NCBI GenBank assembly: GCA_030426665.1
Contig: JAUHYD010000018.1
Location: forward strand, 32,816-96,815
Direction of reading: 5' to 3'
Length of the DNA stretch: 64,000 nucleotides
Origin: Bacteroidia bacterium
Lineage (GTDB): Bacteria; Bacteroidota; Bacteroidia; Chitinophagales; Chitinophagaceae
A model generated the notes under the pieces. That model worked only from the letters and a program-made list of their open reading frames with translations, searched no databases and had not been told where the DNA came from. The translations under genes were made by a program, and so were the position numbers. Within the stretch, counting starts at the first letter, position 1; each line of letters starts with the position of its first letter. Positions 31,701 through 39,992 of this stretch are shown here, one piece after another.

Positions 31701-34700
31701 GTTCTCTAACCGGAGCTCCTTCCGGTGGTACCTGGTCCAGCTCTGCAAGTGGAACGGCTTCTATTACTGCGGGGTCCGGAGTTTTATCGGGTGTCGCAGC
31801 TGGTAATGCGGACATTGTTTACACGTTGCCCACAGGTTGCTCACTTTCTGTCAACGCCACTGTAAACCCATTGCCGGGTCCGATCACGGGTACGTTGACT
31901 GTTTGTATGGGACAGACTACAACCTTAAGTAGTACTACGCCGGGCGGCACATGGAGTTCCGGGAACCCGGCAGTCGCAACTATAAGTAGCGGTGGTATTG
32001 TTACAGGGATTGACGGAGGTTCCGGCTCTCGCACTGCAACTATTACTTATACACTGCCAACGGGTTGTTACCGAACAGAAACAGTTACAGTATTTAATTT
32101 GCCCGGCATTATTACCGGTAGTGCAAACGCATGTGTGGGACAAGTTACCACCTTGAATTGTTTGCCGTCCGGCGGCACATGGGCGTCCGGCGCACCCGGT
32201 GTTGCCGTTGTTGACGCAACTACCGGAGACGTGACGGGTATATCAACTCCGGGTACGGCCACGATAACATATACTGTCGGAACAGGTTGTTTCAGCACGA
32301 AGGTGATTAGCGTGAATCCACTGCCTGACCCGATAACAGGTACTGCTGATGTATGTGAGGGACAAACTACGATGCTAAGTACGACAACGCCTTCGGGTAC
32401 ATGGAGTAGTACGGCAACAGGTACAGCGACCATTGACCCGTCTACCGGGCTTGTTACCGGCATATCAGGTACTGCCACGGCCACCATAAGATATACGGTT
32501 GCGACATCCTGTTATTCTTCTCAGGTGGTTACTGTATATGCCCTGCCATCTGCTATTACAGGTACATTGCAGGTTTGTGAGGGTCAGACCACCGCACTGA
32601 CTAATACGTCGTCCGGTGGAAGCTGGACGACTGCCGACCCATCGATTGGTACCATTGATGCGTCAACAGGTGTTGTCACTGGTGTGTCCTTTGGTACGAC
32701 TATGGTTACCTATACATTAGGCACCGGATGTTATTCAACCGCTATTTTAACCGTGAATCCCTTACCTGATCCCATCACAGGCATAAATCAGGTTTGTGTG
32801 GGAGCTACAACCACATTAAGTAGTGCAACCTCAGGGGGAACCTGGACCAGTAGTGATGTAACTGTAGCTACTGTCTCAGGTAGTGGCGGTGTAGTAACCG
32901 GCATATTGGCGGGAACCGCAGTAATTACCTATCGAATTACCACAGGTTGTTATAACACACGGATAGTAAGCGTCAACGCTTTGCCGGATTTGATAACGGG
33001 ACCCACAGAAGTATGTGTAAATTCATCTGTCACATTAATCGGTTCGCCTTCAGGCGGTACATGGGCAAGCGGAAGTGCCAATGCGAGTGTGGGAGTTGTA
33101 TCAGGTAGTGTAACCGGTATTGCCTCCGGAACGGCTACCATTAGTTATATTGGTGGCGTAGGTTGTGTACGCACCAGAGACATTACGATACATGCATTGC
33201 CGGATACGATTACCGGGAATGCAGGCGTTTGTATCGGGTTTACGACAATGTTGGCTACCACTAGTACTACCGGTGTATGGAGCAGTACCAGCGCCGGCGT
33301 GGCAACGATAGATGCTTCAGGCCTTGTAACCAGTGTCTCTGTTGGGACTACTACTATCTCTTACACTTCGTCGTTGACAGGTTGTGCCAGCACACGAATT
33401 GTTACGGTGAATCCGTTACCGGATCCGATTGTAGGTAGTGATGGCTTTTGTAACTTAAGTTCTACAACATACACGAGTACACCCGGTGGTACATGGAGTA
33501 GTGCAGATCCAAGCATTATATCTATTGACCCGACAACCGGCGTTGCAACAGGGCTTACAGTTGATACTACCGACATAATAATCACACTTCCGACAGGCTG
33601 TAGCACTTCGAAAAGCGTTTACCTGATATTGGCGCCTTTCCCGATTACCGGTCCGGACAGATTGTGCGTGGGGCAAAATGACACACTTGAAAATGCCATC
33701 GGTGGTGGTGTGTGGAGCAGTAGCAACACGTCTATCGTTCCGGTAGACGTTGCAAATGGGGCTGTAAATGGTCTGGCCACAGGAACGGCAAATATAACTT
33801 ATGTGTTGTCTACCGGATGCCTTTCTGTACAGCCAATGACAGTTAATCCGGTGCCTTCGGGTAATGCGGGACCAAGGGAAGTGTGCGAAGGGCTATGTGA
33901 GACGCTTTACAATATTACACCGGGAGGAACATGGAGCAGTGATGATCTAACCATTGCGACAATAGATTCTGCAACAGGCGTTTACTGCGGTGTTGATGGC
34001 GGTACAACAGGGCTGTCTGCAACAATTCGTTATTCTTTAGGTTCCGGATGTAACTCAAGCGTCACTGTAACAGTAAATCCGTTGCCCGACGACATTACAG
34101 GGTATCCGCAGGTTTGCGAAGGGTTAACGACTACATTGTATGATAGTTATGCCGGCGGAGTATGGAGTAGCTCCAATCCTTCTTTAGCGAATATTGACGC
34201 AAGTACAGGAGTGATGACCGGTTTATATGCCGGTACAGCAACGATTACATACACCTTGCCAACTAGTTGTCTTAAGACACAACAGGTAACGGTAAACCCG
34301 TTACCGGCTGCAATTGTCGGGGCGACTGACATTTGTGTGGATGGTTCAACTACACTAACTAACCCTACGCCCGGTGGTAGCTGGATGAGTAGCGATACTT
34401 CGATAGCCACAGTCGACATTTCCGGGGTCGTAACAGGAGTTGCACCAGGTAGCGTGATAATATCTTATGTATTGCCAACAAGTTGTCAGTCAACTTACCC
34501 GATGACCATCAATGCAAACCCTGATCCTATCACAGGTTCGCTAAGTGTTTGTGCGGGGTTTGCTACTAATTTGTCCAGCGGTCCGTCAGGGGGCGTCTGG
34601 ACAATGGGGGCGTCTGGCGCTACATATGGCTCAATAAATGGTGCCACAGGCGTAGTTAGTGGTGTGCGTGCCGGCGTGATACCAGTTACGTATACTCTGG

Positions 34701-36757
34701 GCTCCGGATGCCAGGTCACAGAAGCAGTTACTGTTGTAACGTTACCTTCTGTAATTAGTGGCGTTCCTGTCGTTTGCGTGAATGATACTACGGTAATGAC
34801 AAATCCGATTGCCGGAGGAATCTGGAGTATCAGCAACACTCGCGCTACAATAGATGCGGCAACGGGAGTTGTGGTGGGTGTATCAGCGGGTACTGCAGTC
34901 GTTACTTATACGGTTGGCACGGGTTGTTTCAACGTGCATACAATTACAGTTAATCCGCTACCAGACGTAATAACCGGGCCGGGACAGGTCTGTGAAAATG
35001 CAACAATAACGCTGGCAAGTGCTACTACCGGAGGAATATGGTCTAGTAGTGCTACTCCTGTAGCAACAGTAGATTTTTTGTCTGGTCTGGTAACCGGTGA
35101 GTCGGCCGGTACTGTCAATATTACGTATGCTTTTAGTACAGGTTGTATACGGGTTAAATCTGTTACGGTTAACCAAACACCTTACCCGATACAAGGTAAC
35201 CCACACATTTGCATAGGTTCATCTAATACATTCACTGATACCTTGCCCGGTGGTGTATGGTACAGCGGCAATACTTCCGTCGCAACTATTGGTGCAACAA
35301 CGGGTGTGTTGGCATCAGTGTCGTTGGGAACAACTGTTATCAGTTATCGACTGCCAACAACAGGTTGTCAGGCGACAAGAGAAGTAACGGTACAGCCATT
35401 GCCTACGGTGTATGATGTGACAATATCTGATACGTCAGGGTATTGTACCGGTGGTGCCGGAGTTTCAATTGGATTGAATGGTTCGCAACCCGGCGTGAGT
35501 TACGTCTTGTTTCGTGGAAGTACTGCTACCGGTTATGTTTCCGGCACAGGATCATCTGTGGATTTCGGTCTACATACTGCGGCTGGTACCTACAGTGTTC
35601 AGGCTACTAATGTGACGAGTGGATGTAAAAAGGATATGCGTGGTTCTGCAACGGTTATTGTCAAGCCGCTGGTTACTCCATCTGTCTTGGTTGGCGTTAC
35701 TCCTTACGATAGCGTATGTCCGGGGCAACCTGTATTGGTAACGCCAATTGCACTGAACGAGGGTCCGTCACCAAGCTACTTGTGGAAAGTTAACGGCGTA
35801 AATGTGAGTACTACCAGCAGTTACAGTTTTGTGCCGGCAGATGGAGACGTAGTTTCGGTTGTGATGACAGGAAGCGCAGATTGTGCGTCCACACCAACGG
35901 CCATTGCAACAAAAGTATTGACGGTACTGCCTAACGAATTACCGATTGCGGGCGTATTGGTGACGCCAAACGATACCGTATGCCAGTATAATCCGACAAC
36001 TTTCACTGCCAATCCGATGTATGGAGGTGTTGCACCTGCATACAGATGGTTTGTTAATGGAACCGTAGTTGGAACAGGTAATAGTTATACATATGTGCCG
36101 GTTGATGCAGATGAAGTCTACTGCGAAATGACGAGCAGTTATCGTTGTCGATTGTCAGATACAGTATTGAGTGGGGTAGTAAACATGAGCGTTGACTCTA
36201 TCATTATACCACACGTGTCTGTTTATCCGGATCCGGGTTTTGTTGTGGAAGTAGGAAAGCCGGTTACGCTGCTAACGAGTGTAACCGGTGCAGGTGACGA
36301 TCCTAAATATCAATGGAAGCGAAACGGCTATGACATACCGGGCGCAACATCAGACACATATACCGGAGTGTTCAGTGACTATGACTCAATTTCATGCGTC
36401 GTGACGAGTAGCGGTGTATGTGCCAACGTGGGTACGCATGATTGGGTATTTATTTCAACTGCGCCGCTATCTGTGAGCACGCAGGGGATGGTCGCCGGCA
36501 ACCTTAGATTGATGCCGAACCCAAACAGAGGAACGTTTACAGTTAAGGGTTCATTAGGTGTTGCTAAAGATGCTGAAATAAATGCCGACATTACAAATAT
36601 GCTTGGGCAGGTAGTATACAGAGGAGTTTTAAAGGCGAAACGTGGCGAGGTAGACGCACAAATAGTACTTGATAAGTCACTTGCAAACGGCATGTACCTA
36701 CTGACATTGCAAACACAAGAGGGGCAGAAAGTGTTCCATTTCGTGATGGAACAATAG
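25793..36757 (+). CDS. Giant secreted surface protein with 30 Cys-paired Ig-like (BIG2-type) repeats and T9SS sorting domain
   Basis: The ATG at 25793 gives 3654 residues. Layout: signal peptide (about 1-35, ending FGASAQ); an N-terminal region of unknown family (about 36-530, YPYIIDP near the end); two Ig-like repeats (535-674); fibronectin-III-like segments (about 675-888); a jelly-roll/cleaved-adhesin-like domain (about 889-1073); one further Ig-like domain; 28 tandem repeats averaging 73 residues (1162-3204); three longer Ig-like domains (about 3291-3560); and a T9SS sorting domain (LRLMPNPNRGTF near 3570, NMLGQVVYRG). Each repeat reads roughly ITG-x4-VCxG ... GGTWSSS ... GVVTG ... GTATITYTLPTGC. 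Surface display with an adhesive or structural role is inferred. Confidence 0.9.
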   Translation: MNKQMIFRAVSPVYMGAILSVVYLFSAFGASAQQANPPIAAGGTLLQATNNSSLSNAWNGSSNISNEKDYAPQIRSGKNGAPNYTSFSQPSIYSGSEVKTYNADYLDHPELGVLFTETPCSDCYELIGKRTATEKYFVKEGTEASEFALQSSLYPMHYKDAEGRWMTINKHLQKSKDEDGVYFTENRPYNITINAKKGYCMLTGKKGSLTYNDNLALVYQRPDGTEVSLGNADWSNFTAGDDGVRIVDAWPGIDIEIGVMINSLKTNYVIKSPMGSYSSGKLLIKDDFNTSGGLSVDLQEGSVTKEVIKVTDESGNEVFTINKALGYPKVGDDDALTVLNFKKGTGNRLDIEIPGSLLDQPASAYPYIIDPLVAGTLSSGFTYTSGTWPPAITSTSEFCTNTNSVTIPAAATLTDIQLTFTYYGPPATSWGQSRLAFQVSGGCTWGWLSCSAAASSSGIPGNTCGLLNRSVWSTSAAWGTTAGCLPAFSCSSYTLPFQLLLTQQASSTAACSQTVYATATGFTVTVYGTTAILPSITPPSGTTLCMPSTLTLLGSPAGGTWLSTATGVATVSGGVLTGVSNGTTSIEYTSSGCTASLGITVGTTPTVTGTPRICFPGTTSLTGTPTGGTWSSSATGVATITTGGLVTGVSIGTTLINYNTGTCSATVPVDVNSPTAVTPTTQPTGITFTGVTASGATVNFTPNGSSGYLVIASTSPTLYASPTTYTTYATGSSFGGGIVIQGSTSGSAPAYTTTLLNSNTHYYIFVFAFNNNCTGPQYNLSSPLTGNFNTCVGATGSPTVGTTGVNFINISWTASPAGGGHVSPINYTVYAYTDAGLTTLAPGFPVAAGTGTSYTLSGLTPGAQYWFRVAPSDACAIMSGVATAMTTCSAAGSIPYLQTFEVSTILGDRSPNCMTSNVQNCVFSGVQTSVTYIGTISTNHTSGGSKFYNFFRGGACSAGWANQWLLLPPLTMNAGTTYTLSFWYVTSGPAWAAVDAQVSSVSTVPAVTSTTMGGTPVTIGPGLAGISNTTYAQYIQTFTIPATGTYYVGIDARSGGGAGLLAIDDIEVCAMPDITLSNATAPYCDPDTVTLVATGLASAISYSWSGPSGFTSTLASLPPFTGLTPGTYTYSLTAVNDPISAGFGGYCSVTETTTFTINSPPAAITGGTSICTGQTTTLANTVAGGSWSSSVPAVGTVDASGVVTGITAGTTTITYDIGGCFSTKVVTVTAMPAAISGIRIACLGSTTTLSNSVTGGTWSSSNGNATVGTPSSGVITGSALGTSIITYSMGAGCLVTAEVTVNPTPDPITGPSSICVGITDTLFSSPAGGIWTSSAPGVASVFPTTGVISASAIGTTTISYRAMGCSVTKVVTVVSAPTPIVGPSTVCLYYPTITLTNLSSGGTWVSSNANVTIGTSSGIVTGNTTGTSTITYSLSAGCVATKVVTVLPAPAAFTGTLTVCEGGGTSTLSHSVTGGTWISGSANATVGFATGEVTGVTAGTAAITYTLPTGCVAIGVVTVSPVPSTILGSLTLCQGATSTLSSATSGVTWTSGSPGTASVDISSGVVTGHTPGTATIVATSPVGCQTSTVVTVNPLPSAITGTPSLCVGGTSTLTSSPSVTWSSTNASVATVSASGVVTGVSADTVTIVAAAAGGCYVDYIMTVNAAPAAITGTSALCVGYTVTLGCLTPGGVWSTSDATVGSILSPGLAAGVSAGTATISYTVAGCSSTFVITVNTVPGSISGGTTVCIGEDITLSAAPSGGTWTSSSPNVIVDIATGEVTGTLAGTAEITYSLGSGCISTEVITVNSLPSLILGTTSLCQGGTSTLSSTPSGGTWFSSDVSVATIGVGTGSVTTVGTGTSTISYTLPTGCRATSVLTVNSLPAPITGVTNVCVGATTALSTTSTGGTWSSSNGNATVDILTGVVTGSFQGTSTISYIMPTGCFRTTVVLVNPAPSSILGSIDVCEGSTSSLTGAPSGGTWSSSASGTASITAGSGVLSGVAAGNADIVYTLPTGCSLSVNATVNPLPGPITGTLTVCMGQTTTLSSTTPGGTWSSGNPAVATISSGGIVTGIDGGSGSRTATITYTLPTGCYRTETVTVFNLPGIITGSANACVGQVTTLNCLPSGGTWASGAPGVAVVDATTGDVTGISTPGTATITYTVGTGCFSTKVISVNPLPDPITGTADVCEGQTTMLSTTTPSGTWSSTATGTATIDPSTGLVTGISGTATATIRYTVATSCYSSQVVTVYALPSAITGTLQVCEGQTTALTNTSSGGSWTTADPSIGTIDASTGVVTGVSFGTTMVTYTLGTGCYSTAILTVNPLPDPITGINQVCVGATTTLSSATSGGTWTSSDVTVATVSGSGGVVTGILAGTAVITYRITTGCYNTRIVSVNALPDLITGPTEVCVNSSVTLIGSPSGGTWASGSANASVGVVSGSVTGIASGTATISYIGGVGCVRTRDITIHALPDTITGNAGVCIGFTTMLATTSTTGVWSSTSAGVATIDASGLVTSVSVGTTTISYTSSLTGCASTRIVTVNPLPDPIVGSDGFCNLSSTTYTSTPGGTWSSADPSIISIDPTTGVATGLTVDTTDIIITLPTGCSTSKSVYLILAPFPITGPDRLCVGQNDTLENAIGGGVWSSSNTSIVPVDVANGAVNGLATGTANITYVLSTGCLSVQPMTVNPVPSGNAGPREVCEGLCETLYNITPGGTWSSDDLTIATIDSATGVYCGVDGGTTGLSATIRYSLGSGCNSSVTVTVNPLPDDITGYPQVCEGLTTTLYDSYAGGVWSSSNPSLANIDASTGVMTGLYAGTATITYTLPTSCLKTQQVTVNPLPAAIVGATDICVDGSTTLTNPTPGGSWMSSDTSIATVDISGVVTGVAPGSVIISYVLPTSCQSTYPMTINANPDPITGSLSVCAGFATNLSSGPSGGVWTMGASGATYGSINGATGVVSGVRAGVIPVTYTLGSGCQVTEAVTVVTLPSVISGVPVVCVNDTTVMTNPIAGGIWSISNTRATIDAATGVVVGVSAGTAVVTYTVGTGCFNVHTITVNPLPDVITGPGQVCENATITLASATTGGIWSSSATPVATVDFLSGLVTGESAGTVNITYAFSTGCIRVKSVTVNQTPYPIQGNPHICIGSSNTFTDTLPGGVWYSGNTSVATIGATTGVLASVSLGTTVISYRLPTTGCQATREVTVQPLPTVYDVTISDTSGYCTGGAGVSIGLNGSQPGVSYVLFRGSTATGYVSGTGSSVDFGLHTAAGTYSVQATNVTSGCKKDMRGSATVIVKPLVTPSVLVGVTPYDSVCPGQPVLVTPIALNEGPSPSYLWKVNGVNVSTTSSYSFVPADGDVVSVVMTGSADCASTPTAIATKVLTVLPNELPIAGVLVTPNDTVCQYNPTTFTANPMYGGVAPAYRWFVNGTVVGTGNSYTYVPVDADEVYCEMTSSYRCRLSDTVLSGVVNMSVDSIIIPHVSVYPDPGFVVEVGKPVTLLTSVTGAGDDPKYQWKRNGYDIPGATSDTYTGVFSDYDSISCVVTSSGVCANVGTHDWVFISTAPLSVSTQGMVAGNLRLMPNPNRGTFTVKGSLGVAKDAEINADITNMLGQVVYRGVLKAKRGEVDAQIVLDKSLANGMYLLTLQTQEGQKVFHFVMEQ
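27395..27814 (+). repeat. Two N-terminal copies of the Ig-like repeat
   Basis: Two units of about 70 residues with the same GGTW ... GVATV ... GC framework precede the fibronectin-like section and are separated from the main 28-copy block by about 490 residues. Confidence 0.8.
29276..35404 (+). repeat. Tandem array of 28 coding repeats (about 219 bp each)
   Basis: I counted 28 consecutive units from the AAITGG unit at 29276 to the end of the QPLP linker at 35404 (6129 bp, mean 73 codons). Every unit has one Cys about nine residues in and one about ten residues before its end. The DNA is diverged between units, so this is an old array held by protein constraint, not a recent slippage expansion. 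Confidence 0.85.
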
Positions 36758-36780
36758 AGTTTGCCGTTATATAACGAAAG

Positions 36781-36817
36781 GAACGGGTTGTCTTTTGGGA
36801 CGACCCGTTCTCTTTTT
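36781..36817 (+). terminator. Intrinsic terminator after the giant gene
   Basis: A 12-bp stem with one G-U pair (GAACGGGTTGTC with GACGACCCGTTC, 36781-36810) is followed by TCTTTTT. Confidence 0.85.
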
Positions 36818-36911
36818 AACAAGAAATGTGTTTCCGGTTATCTTTTTGCAGAAATACTTGCATTCGCATTTGTAATCAATACTTTTGCGCTTTAAATGTA
36901 ACTTTTTGAAA

Positions 36912-37559
36912 ATGACAATTGCGACAAGATTCTCTTTTTTTACAATAATATTGGTGCTATTCTATTTCTCCTCAACAGGTCAGGTGATGGGAATTGTAGA
37001 ACCATTTGCTAATGTTGGCATTAAAGCCGGTGGTAGTGTTCAGCAGCTTTCTTCTGCAACGGTTCGCTCTGGCCCTGCACCTATGATAGGCGTATATGTC
37101 CATAAGAATCTGGAACGTTTTGGGGTGAGGTTAGAATTGCAGGGTAGCTACATGAGCTACAAGACTAAGTTTCCTGCGTCGCAATACGCCCTTTATACAC
37201 CAGGTATGGATACGGTTAAGAAAGGTGAATTCGGTGCTTTATATTTAAGCGTTCCGTTACTGATAGAGTACAGTGTGAGCAGGAAACTGAGCGTTTTTGC
37301 AGGACCTCAATTCAATTATTTAGCTTCGCTTACAGACAAAAATGGTGTTTTTACCCAAATTTATGGAGAAGGCAATTTTATAAAATCCACAGATTTTTCC
37401 TTTGCTGCTGGTATTGAGCTTTCAATTGCTAAAAAATTGACTTTTGGTGCAAGGATCATAAAAGGAATTACGGATATCAATAACAGCATCTATTATCGTA
37501 CGGCAGATAGCTGGACCCTGACTGGTATGCAACTTTCTGTTTCTTATAAAATATTGTAG
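36912..37559 (+). CDS. Outer-membrane beta-barrel protein (PorT-like fold), paralogue 1
   Basis: The ATG at 36912 starts a signal peptide (ILVLFYFSSTGQ); codons upstream in the same frame begin with TTG and are unlikely. The 215-residue product has alternating beta strands with GIKAGGSVQQLSS, the LYLSVPLLIEYSVSRKLSVFAGPQF core and a C-terminal LTFGARIIKGITD ... LSVSYKIL strand pair, the porin-family/PorT-like pattern. It shares these landmarks with the next gene, so the two are tandem paralogues. TACTTTTGC at 36880-36888 is a possible -7 element. Confidence 0.82.
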   Translation: MTIATRFSFFTIILVLFYFSSTGQVMGIVEPFANVGIKAGGSVQQLSSATVRSGPAPMIGVYVHKNLERFGVRLELQGSYMSYKTKFPASQYALYTPGMDTVKKGEFGALYLSVPLLIEYSVSRKLSVFAGPQFNYLASLTDKNGVFTQIYGEGNFIKSTDFSFAAGIELSIAKKLTFGARIIKGITDINNSIYYRTADSWTLTGMQLSVSYKIL

Positions 37560-37613
37560 TTAATAATACGCCCCTTTAAGAATGTGGGTTATATTTGCAA
37601 GAAAATAATCGAT

Positions 37614-38234
37614 ATGAAAAAATCTATATTAATGGCGGCGACTGCGGTTGCAATTTTATTTTCTGCAACTGCCAATGCTCAATTGGGTGTACAAAAAGTT
37701 ACGAAGAAAATAATTCCGACATTTACTATTGGCGCTAAGTTGGGCGTGAATATGCAACAACTTAACAGCGATAACTCTGCAGCCGCATCATTTGAAAAGG
37801 CATTCAAAGCGGGTGTTTTGGGTGGTGTTTTCTTAAGTGTAGATAAAAACAAAATTGGTTTTAGATTAGAAGGTCTGGTAAAAACAGCAAAGTTTGCCGT
37901 GCAAGGCCCAACGGATGTTTCGGTAAATGCTGCTTATTTGGATATTCCTCTGTTGTTTGAATATAAAGTGATAAATAGAGTTTGGCTACAGGCCGGTCCT
38001 CAATTCTCTGCAATGCTTTCTGCCAAAACAACAACTGACGTAGATGTTAAGAACAATTTCAAAAACAGCGATGTGTCTGCTGTTGCTGGTTTGGAGGTTC
38101 GTTTGCCAATGAAGTTGACTGTTGGTGCACGCTTCATCAAAGGTTTGGTTGATGTAAATAATATCGCAAGCAGCAATGAAAAGATGACTAATACATCAAT
38201 GCAGTTTTCTGTAGGTTACAGGTTTTTAAACTAA
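37614..38234 (+). CDS. Outer-membrane beta-barrel protein (PorT-like fold), paralogue 2
   Basis: The ATG at 37614 starts a signal peptide (MKKSILMAATAVAIL ... ANAQ). The 206-residue barrel has FTIGAKLGVNMQQLNSD, AYLDIPLLFEYKV, VWLQAGPQFSAML and LTVGARFIKGLVDVNN, aligning segment by segment with the upstream gene. It ends in an aromatic-containing strand (FSVGYRFLN). TATATTTGC at 37590-37598 is a good -7 element, so it may have its own promoter. A terminator follows at 38256. Confidence 0.85.
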   Translation: MKKSILMAATAVAILFSATANAQLGVQKVTKKIIPTFTIGAKLGVNMQQLNSDNSAAASFEKAFKAGVLGGVFLSVDKNKIGFRLEGLVKTAKFAVQGPTDVSVNAAYLDIPLLFEYKVINRVWLQAGPQFSAMLSAKTTTDVDVKNNFKNSDVSAVAGLEVRLPMKLTVGARFIKGLVDVNNIASSNEKMTNTSMQFSVGYRFLN

Positions 38235-38255
38235 TTCAGAATTGTTACCACATTG

Positions 38256-38287
38256 GCCCGATTGCTATTTGCAGTCGGGCTTTTTTT
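38256..38287 (+). terminator. Intrinsic terminator after the barrel-protein genes
   Basis: A GCCCGATTGC/GCAGTCGGGC stem (one wobble pair) with a 5-nt loop precedes seven T. It lies inside the open frame that extends upstream of the next gene and so argues for the later start there. Confidence 0.85.
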
Positions 38288-38360
38288 ATGGAAGTTTCCG
38301 GTATTAATTTATCTTAGAGGATTAAGAATTTGTTTCTTTTTTATTCTACTTGCTAAGATA

Positions 38361-39893
38361 ATGCGGCTTCATGTAAGAAATCCTGATAAAATAGCCAAGG
38401 CTGTTACTATCGTCACTTTGTGCGTAGTGATTTTGTGGGGTGTTATATCCGTTTTCTTTGAAGTCAGACCTTTTTGGGTTGATGAATGGCGCATCATATA
38501 TAACCTTAAGTTTAAGTCCGCAACAGAGTTGTGGGGTAAGCTCGCATTTATGCAGCAATTTCCAAGAACTTACTTATGCTTGCTTAAGGGTATCACATCC
38601 TCACTCAACTATAGTTACTTTTCCCTGAGGCTCCCGTCCTTTGTTATCGCTTCGGCGATGATTGTTGCAGTATACAAGCTGAGTATGAAGTTGTATGACA
38701 AAGCCGTCTTAAGCAGATACTTGCTGATAATGACGATTGTGTCATGCGGCACGTTTACTGAGTACTATGTACAAATCAAGCAGTACACGATGGATCTTTT
38801 TCTTTGTGTTATAGTTATTTGGCAATTGTTGTATTTGCTGGACCTGGGCGAAGGGAAGCATAAGTCCGGGATAGTAAAATACACACTGCTCTGCCTGAGT
38901 TTCGTTTTTGCCTCTTTTTTTAGTTATTCGTACCCTGTAGTGCTGTGTCCTGTCTTTCTTGTGATTCTTATTCAGGATATACAGAACTGGAAAACAAAGA
39001 GTTTGGAGTTGTCTGTTGTGTTAAGGCAGTGGTTCCCGTTATTCGTAGCTACCTTTTGTGTCGCTGTATTTTATTTTGTTGATGTTCAACAGCTTACACA
39101 AGACAGAGAGATGCATGAGTATTGGCAACATCTGATGCTAAATGACGGGTTTCAGTTGGCGGATTTTATTAGTCATATCTTCCATGTTTTTGGTGAGGTC
39201 GGTTCAGGATTTATTTTTTTCTGGTTATTTGGAATTATAGGTTTCGCAGCCTTTCTGAATACTGCATATCGTTCTGTTATAAATATTCGTCAGGGAGCGT
39301 TAGAGCAGCGGAACCTTTTACTCTTGTATTGTGTCATTCTATTAATTGTTATGATTGTCTTGCATCTTTTCGGAAAGTTACCGTTGGGAGAACCACGCCT
39401 TAATGCTTTTGCGATACCGGCTATAACTATCATGATTATTTCGCTATTGGGACAGTTGAAAGAGCAAGCGGGGCGTATAGGAGCCGCTGCATCTGTGGTC
39501 ACAGCGATACTGTTTTTGGGGACAGTTGGTAATATATATTCTACAGTTGTGGCTTCCTTCATGGACAGCAAGTATGAACGCAGGATGAAAATATATAGGG
39601 AGACAGAGCACGCTATCGAGTTGGCAAGCGCAAAACATGTACCGATTTGTGTGACGCCCGGGGTCGCTTATCCATATGACAAGACCAGAAATTTGCCTTT
39701 CCTGACTACAGTTCCCGGCGATTGGGTGTTGATGACATTTCCGGCATATAATGTTGCTGAAAATATACTTGTTCTTCCGATTGACGATGTTGCTGATATT
39801 GCAGGTATTTCGGATATGCTTCCGCCGGGCACAGGGGAGGTTGTTGTTGGTGACGGCGTGCATTATGAACTAGTAAGATTATCTAAGGAATAA
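38361..39893 (+). CDS. Multi-pass membrane protein, probable GT-C type glycosyltransferase
   Basis: The ATG at 38361 is chosen because the longer open frame would encode the preceding terminator hairpin. The 510-residue protein has about ten hydrophobic helices. The first external loop holds FWVDEWRIIY, matching the acidic DE motif after helix 1 of ArnT/PMT-like GT-C enzymes, and helix 5 is preceded by VQIKQYTMDLFLCV. The C-terminal 110 residues are soluble and end GVHYELVRLSKE. Transfer of a lipid-linked sugar is inferred; donor and acceptor are unknown. Confidence 0.65.
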   Translation: MRLHVRNPDKIAKAVTIVTLCVVILWGVISVFFEVRPFWVDEWRIIYNLKFKSATELWGKLAFMQQFPRTYLCLLKGITSSLNYSYFSLRLPSFVIASAMIVAVYKLSMKLYDKAVLSRYLLIMTIVSCGTFTEYYVQIKQYTMDLFLCVIVIWQLLYLLDLGEGKHKSGIVKYTLLCLSFVFASFFSYSYPVVLCPVFLVILIQDIQNWKTKSLELSVVLRQWFPLFVATFCVAVFYFVDVQQLTQDREMHEYWQHLMLNDGFQLADFISHIFHVFGEVGSGFIFFWLFGIIGFAAFLNTAYRSVINIRQGALEQRNLLLLYCVILLIVMIVLHLFGKLPLGEPRLNAFAIPAITIMIISLLGQLKEQAGRIGAAASVVTAILFLGTVGNIYSTVVASFMDSKYERRMKIYRETEHAIELASAKHVPICVTPGVAYPYDKTRNLPFLTTVPGDWVLMTFPAYNVAENILVLPIDDVADIAGISDMLPPGTGEVVVGDGVHYELVRLSKE

Positions 39894-39992
39894 TACAGCA
39901 AACCCTTTGGTCTTAATCGGGTAAATTCTCTTTTCTGATTTGACTCGAAAAATGAATTAGTATATTTACTGAAAATTGTCAATTGTACAGAT

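Noticed and set aside
27337..35206. Many long minus-strand open frames (75-225 codons) under the giant adhesin gene
   Set aside because: They are shadows caused by the Thr/Ser/Gly/Val-rich repeat codons; their translations are low-complexity Val/Pro/Thr strings repeating with the same period and have no independent starts or domains.
29276..35404. Possible CRISPR-like periodic array
   Set aside because: The 219-bp periodicity is coding; units are diverged, have no short identical repeats with unique spacers, and no cas genes are nearby.
38253..38360. Upstream extension of the GT-C-like protein
   Set aside because: The extension translates a transcription terminator hairpin and its T-run; the ATG at 38361 follows it.
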